Source: Anodontia alba
Taxonomy: Eukaryota; Mollusca; Bivalvia; Lucinida; Lucinidae
Length of the DNA: 64,000 nt
Direction of reading: 5' to 3'
Assembly: GCA_964016985.1 (NCBI GenBank)
Contig: OZ024823.1
Location: 61,090,514-61,154,513, forward strand
Position 1 is the first letter of the stretch. Each line of letters begins with the position of its first letter. A model generated the notes under the pieces. The model was not told where the DNA came from, did not search any database, and worked only from the letters and a program-made list of their open reading frames with translations. A program made the position numbers and the translations under genes. Below are positions 62,725 to 64,000 of this stretch, piece after piece.

Positions 62725-62930
62725 CATGCTGAGTAATAATTTCAGCAGATGACATTTTGAAATATTTTTCTTATTTTTCCTAGAAAATAGGATCTGACAC
62801 TTCATGCAAATTATCTCTTTAGGAGACTGTTTACCTGACATGTCCTAGCCTATTTTCTAGGTAAAATAAGAAAAGTACGTGTATCCCCAATTTGTCATCT
62901 GCGTGCCCATAGCGTGGTAAGTTTTAATGG
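62725..62930. mobile_element. Hairpin MITE, CATGCAAATTGTCTCC family
   Basis: CTTTGCATGCTGAGTAATAA begins, TGACACTTCATGCAAATTAT pairs with the partly decayed ACTGTTTACCTGACATGTCC. AATTTGTCATCTGC and AGCGTGGTAAGTTTTAA lie at the right end. Confidence 0.78.
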
Positions 62931-62962
62931 CCAACTGTTTGAGAAGGATATCATTGATAGGA

Positions 62963-63170
62963 ACATAGCTCTAGATAAAGCGCTTTTTCCAACCGAAAAG
63001 TGTATGTTGTAGGTACCCATTAGAAGCACCTCGTCGACAACATTTTTTCTTGCAGAAGTCAGATTTTTTTTTATCTGGGACCCCTCTATTCTGGAGCTTT
63101 GTAGTTGAGAAATAAGAAAGATACCAGCATTTTTCGGATGAAAAAAGCGCCTTATCTGTTGCTATGTTGT
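62963..63170 (+). mobile_element. CCAGATAAGG MITE, central palindrome lost
   Basis: ATAGCTCTAGATAAAGCGCT to AAGCGCCTTATCTGTTGCTAT. TACCCATTAGAAGCACCTCG survives but its facing arm is gone. The following SINE is inserted in the right end. Confidence 0.72.
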
Positions 63171-63400
63171 TTGTTTGTTTGTGTTGAGGTTTTACGGCCC
63201 AGTCAACCCAGTGGGGTCATGTCGAGCGCGGTCAGTTTACCTAACCACACGTTTACTGGGCAGGCTTAGTCCTCTAAGCAGTTAACCAGTATTGTGCACA
63301 TTCTTTCGCCAGAAACTGACAACTGCCCTTCTTGAATCAGCGGAAGGGAGAGAATGACCGTAGAAAATATTTCATGATAAATCCACACGAAAGAATGTGC
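63171..63400 (-). mobile_element. 5'-truncated SINE, first type, reverse orientation
   Basis: TTTGTTTGTGTTGAGGTTTT starts at the tail, then TTTACGGCCCAGTCAACCCA and so on to CATTCTTTCGCCAG, ATCAGCGGAAGGGAG and ATTTCATGATAAATCC; the tRNA head is missing. The duplication TGCTATGTTGT occurs at 63160-63170 and 63401-63411. It lies in WDR26 intron 2, ending 40 bp before exon 3. Confidence 0.88.
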
Positions 63401-63440
63401 TGCTATGTTGTAGTTGTACAATAAATTTGTAAATTTACAG

Positions 63441-63497
63441 GCAGAGAGTGATCTGGAGGAACTACAGTCTTTGGTTGAAAGACATGATGGTTTGCTG
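63441..63497 (+). CDS. WDR26: WDR26, third coding exon (CTLH)
   Basis: Acceptor AATTTACAG, donor GTAAGT. It is 57 bp, 19 codons, phase 0 at both ends: AESDLEELQSLVERHDGLL. It corresponds to human AENDLNELKSLVHSPHAIV as remembered, an amphipathic part of the CTLH domain. The next exon (expected to encode an RMKFLLLQQKYLE-like helix) is not in the remaining 500 bp of the window, so the gene continues to the right. The acceptor has a weak pyrimidine tract because the sequence before it is A/T-mixed, with the SINE ending shortly upstream. Confidence 0.92.
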
Positions 63498-64000
63498 GTA
63501 AGTGTCCTCAACTCTTTGCATGCTGGGTAAACTAATTCTGCATGCTTTTTGGTGGTCTGTGGATTTTTTTTTTTTTTTTTGAATTAGCTTTTTTTTTAAA
63601 AAAATCTTTCAGGAGTGTCGAACAGTTTGTCGGGCCTGATCTGGGTCCAAACTGTTTGTAAAGATTATCAGCAGGCAACAAGAGTTGCCACTAGCGGGGA
63701 AAGAGGTAATATAAATAGTGTGAATTCTAAGCCATGATTTATACCAAGTCATATAGAACACCTCTTACACAGTCAGTGCTATTTGTCGTATTTGGTCAGA
63801 GATGTTAGAGTCACTCAGTTCAAGTTTTGTCAAACAGTAGCCAAGGCCTTGTCTAGACCGTATTGATTAGTACATGTAAGTTGTTCTCTGGTAAAGTGTG
63901 ACTGGTAAGGCTGACTTAGTCTGGTGTAAGGGCATAGCCATAGCACCTGATTAGGCTTTTTTCAAGCTAAAAATATTGATATTTTTCTTATTTCTCTACA
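63498..64000. other. WDR26 intron 3, beginning; MITE remnants
   Basis: From 63512 (CTTTGCATGCTGGGTAAAC) to about 63680 is a degraded MITE with GGCCTGATCTGGGTCCAAAC. At 63945-64000 the left part of a CCAGATAAGG-type MITE (AATATTGATATTTTTCTTAT) runs off the window. No exon is seen. Confidence 0.5.

Overview
This is metazoan nuclear DNA, most probably from a bivalve or another mollusc. Coding exons are short (57 to 377 bp) with consensus GT-AG introns of 2.3 to 8.1 kb. More than half of the window is dispersed repeats: hairpin MITEs, tRNA-headed SINEs, decayed non-LTR retrotransposons and tandem arrays of roughly 140 to 180 bp units, a mix familiar from bivalves. The species cannot be named from the sequence. 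There are no prokaryotic features.

Two protein-coding genes are recognisable, both on the + strand and both incomplete here. (1) The 3' half of a BTBD7-type BTB/BACK-domain gene lies at 7273-29539. Five exons (7273-7348, 15468-15775, 19746-19929, 22258-22634, 29342-29539) join in one frame, encode 380 residues and end at a TAG. Its BTB-domain exons must lie to the left. (2) The 5' end of WDR26, a LisH/CTLH/WD40 scaffold of the CTLH (GID-type) E3 ubiquitin ligase, is at 57436-63497. Three exons (57436-57629, 60651-60750, 63441-63497) encode the N-terminus, LisH and the start of CTLH; the WD40 repeats lie to the right. About 28 kb separates the genes, and no further gene is recognised there.

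Layout. 1-7.2 kb: nested repeats with a decayed endonuclease/reverse-transcriptase LINE (14-bp target duplication), a deleted mariner and a complex inverted repeat. 7.3-29.5 kb: BTBD7 exons and introns, with tandem arrays at 7.5-9.3 and 16.6-17.4 kb and many MITEs. 29.5-49.5 kb: BTBD7 3' flank, then a graveyard of hairpin MITEs and SINEs, often inserted into one another. 49.6-54.2 kb: two long tandem arrays. 54.2-57.4 kb: simple repeats, a G-rich run, (AT)49 and a 0.38-kb tandem duplication carrying CRE palindromes just upstream of WDR26. 57.4-64 kb: WDR26 exons, with an antisense LINE in intron 1 and repeats pressed against exons 2 and 3.

I found no evidence for a new multi-gene system. The most interesting structure is the repeat ecology: hairpin MITEs with TTAA target sites that share one core but have different ends; one such MITE sitting exactly in a LINE reading frame; SINEs and MITEs within about 15 to 45 nt of splice sites of both genes; and related tandem-repeat families at distant places. 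Gene names rest on remembered similarity to vertebrate BTBD7 and WDR26, not on a search.
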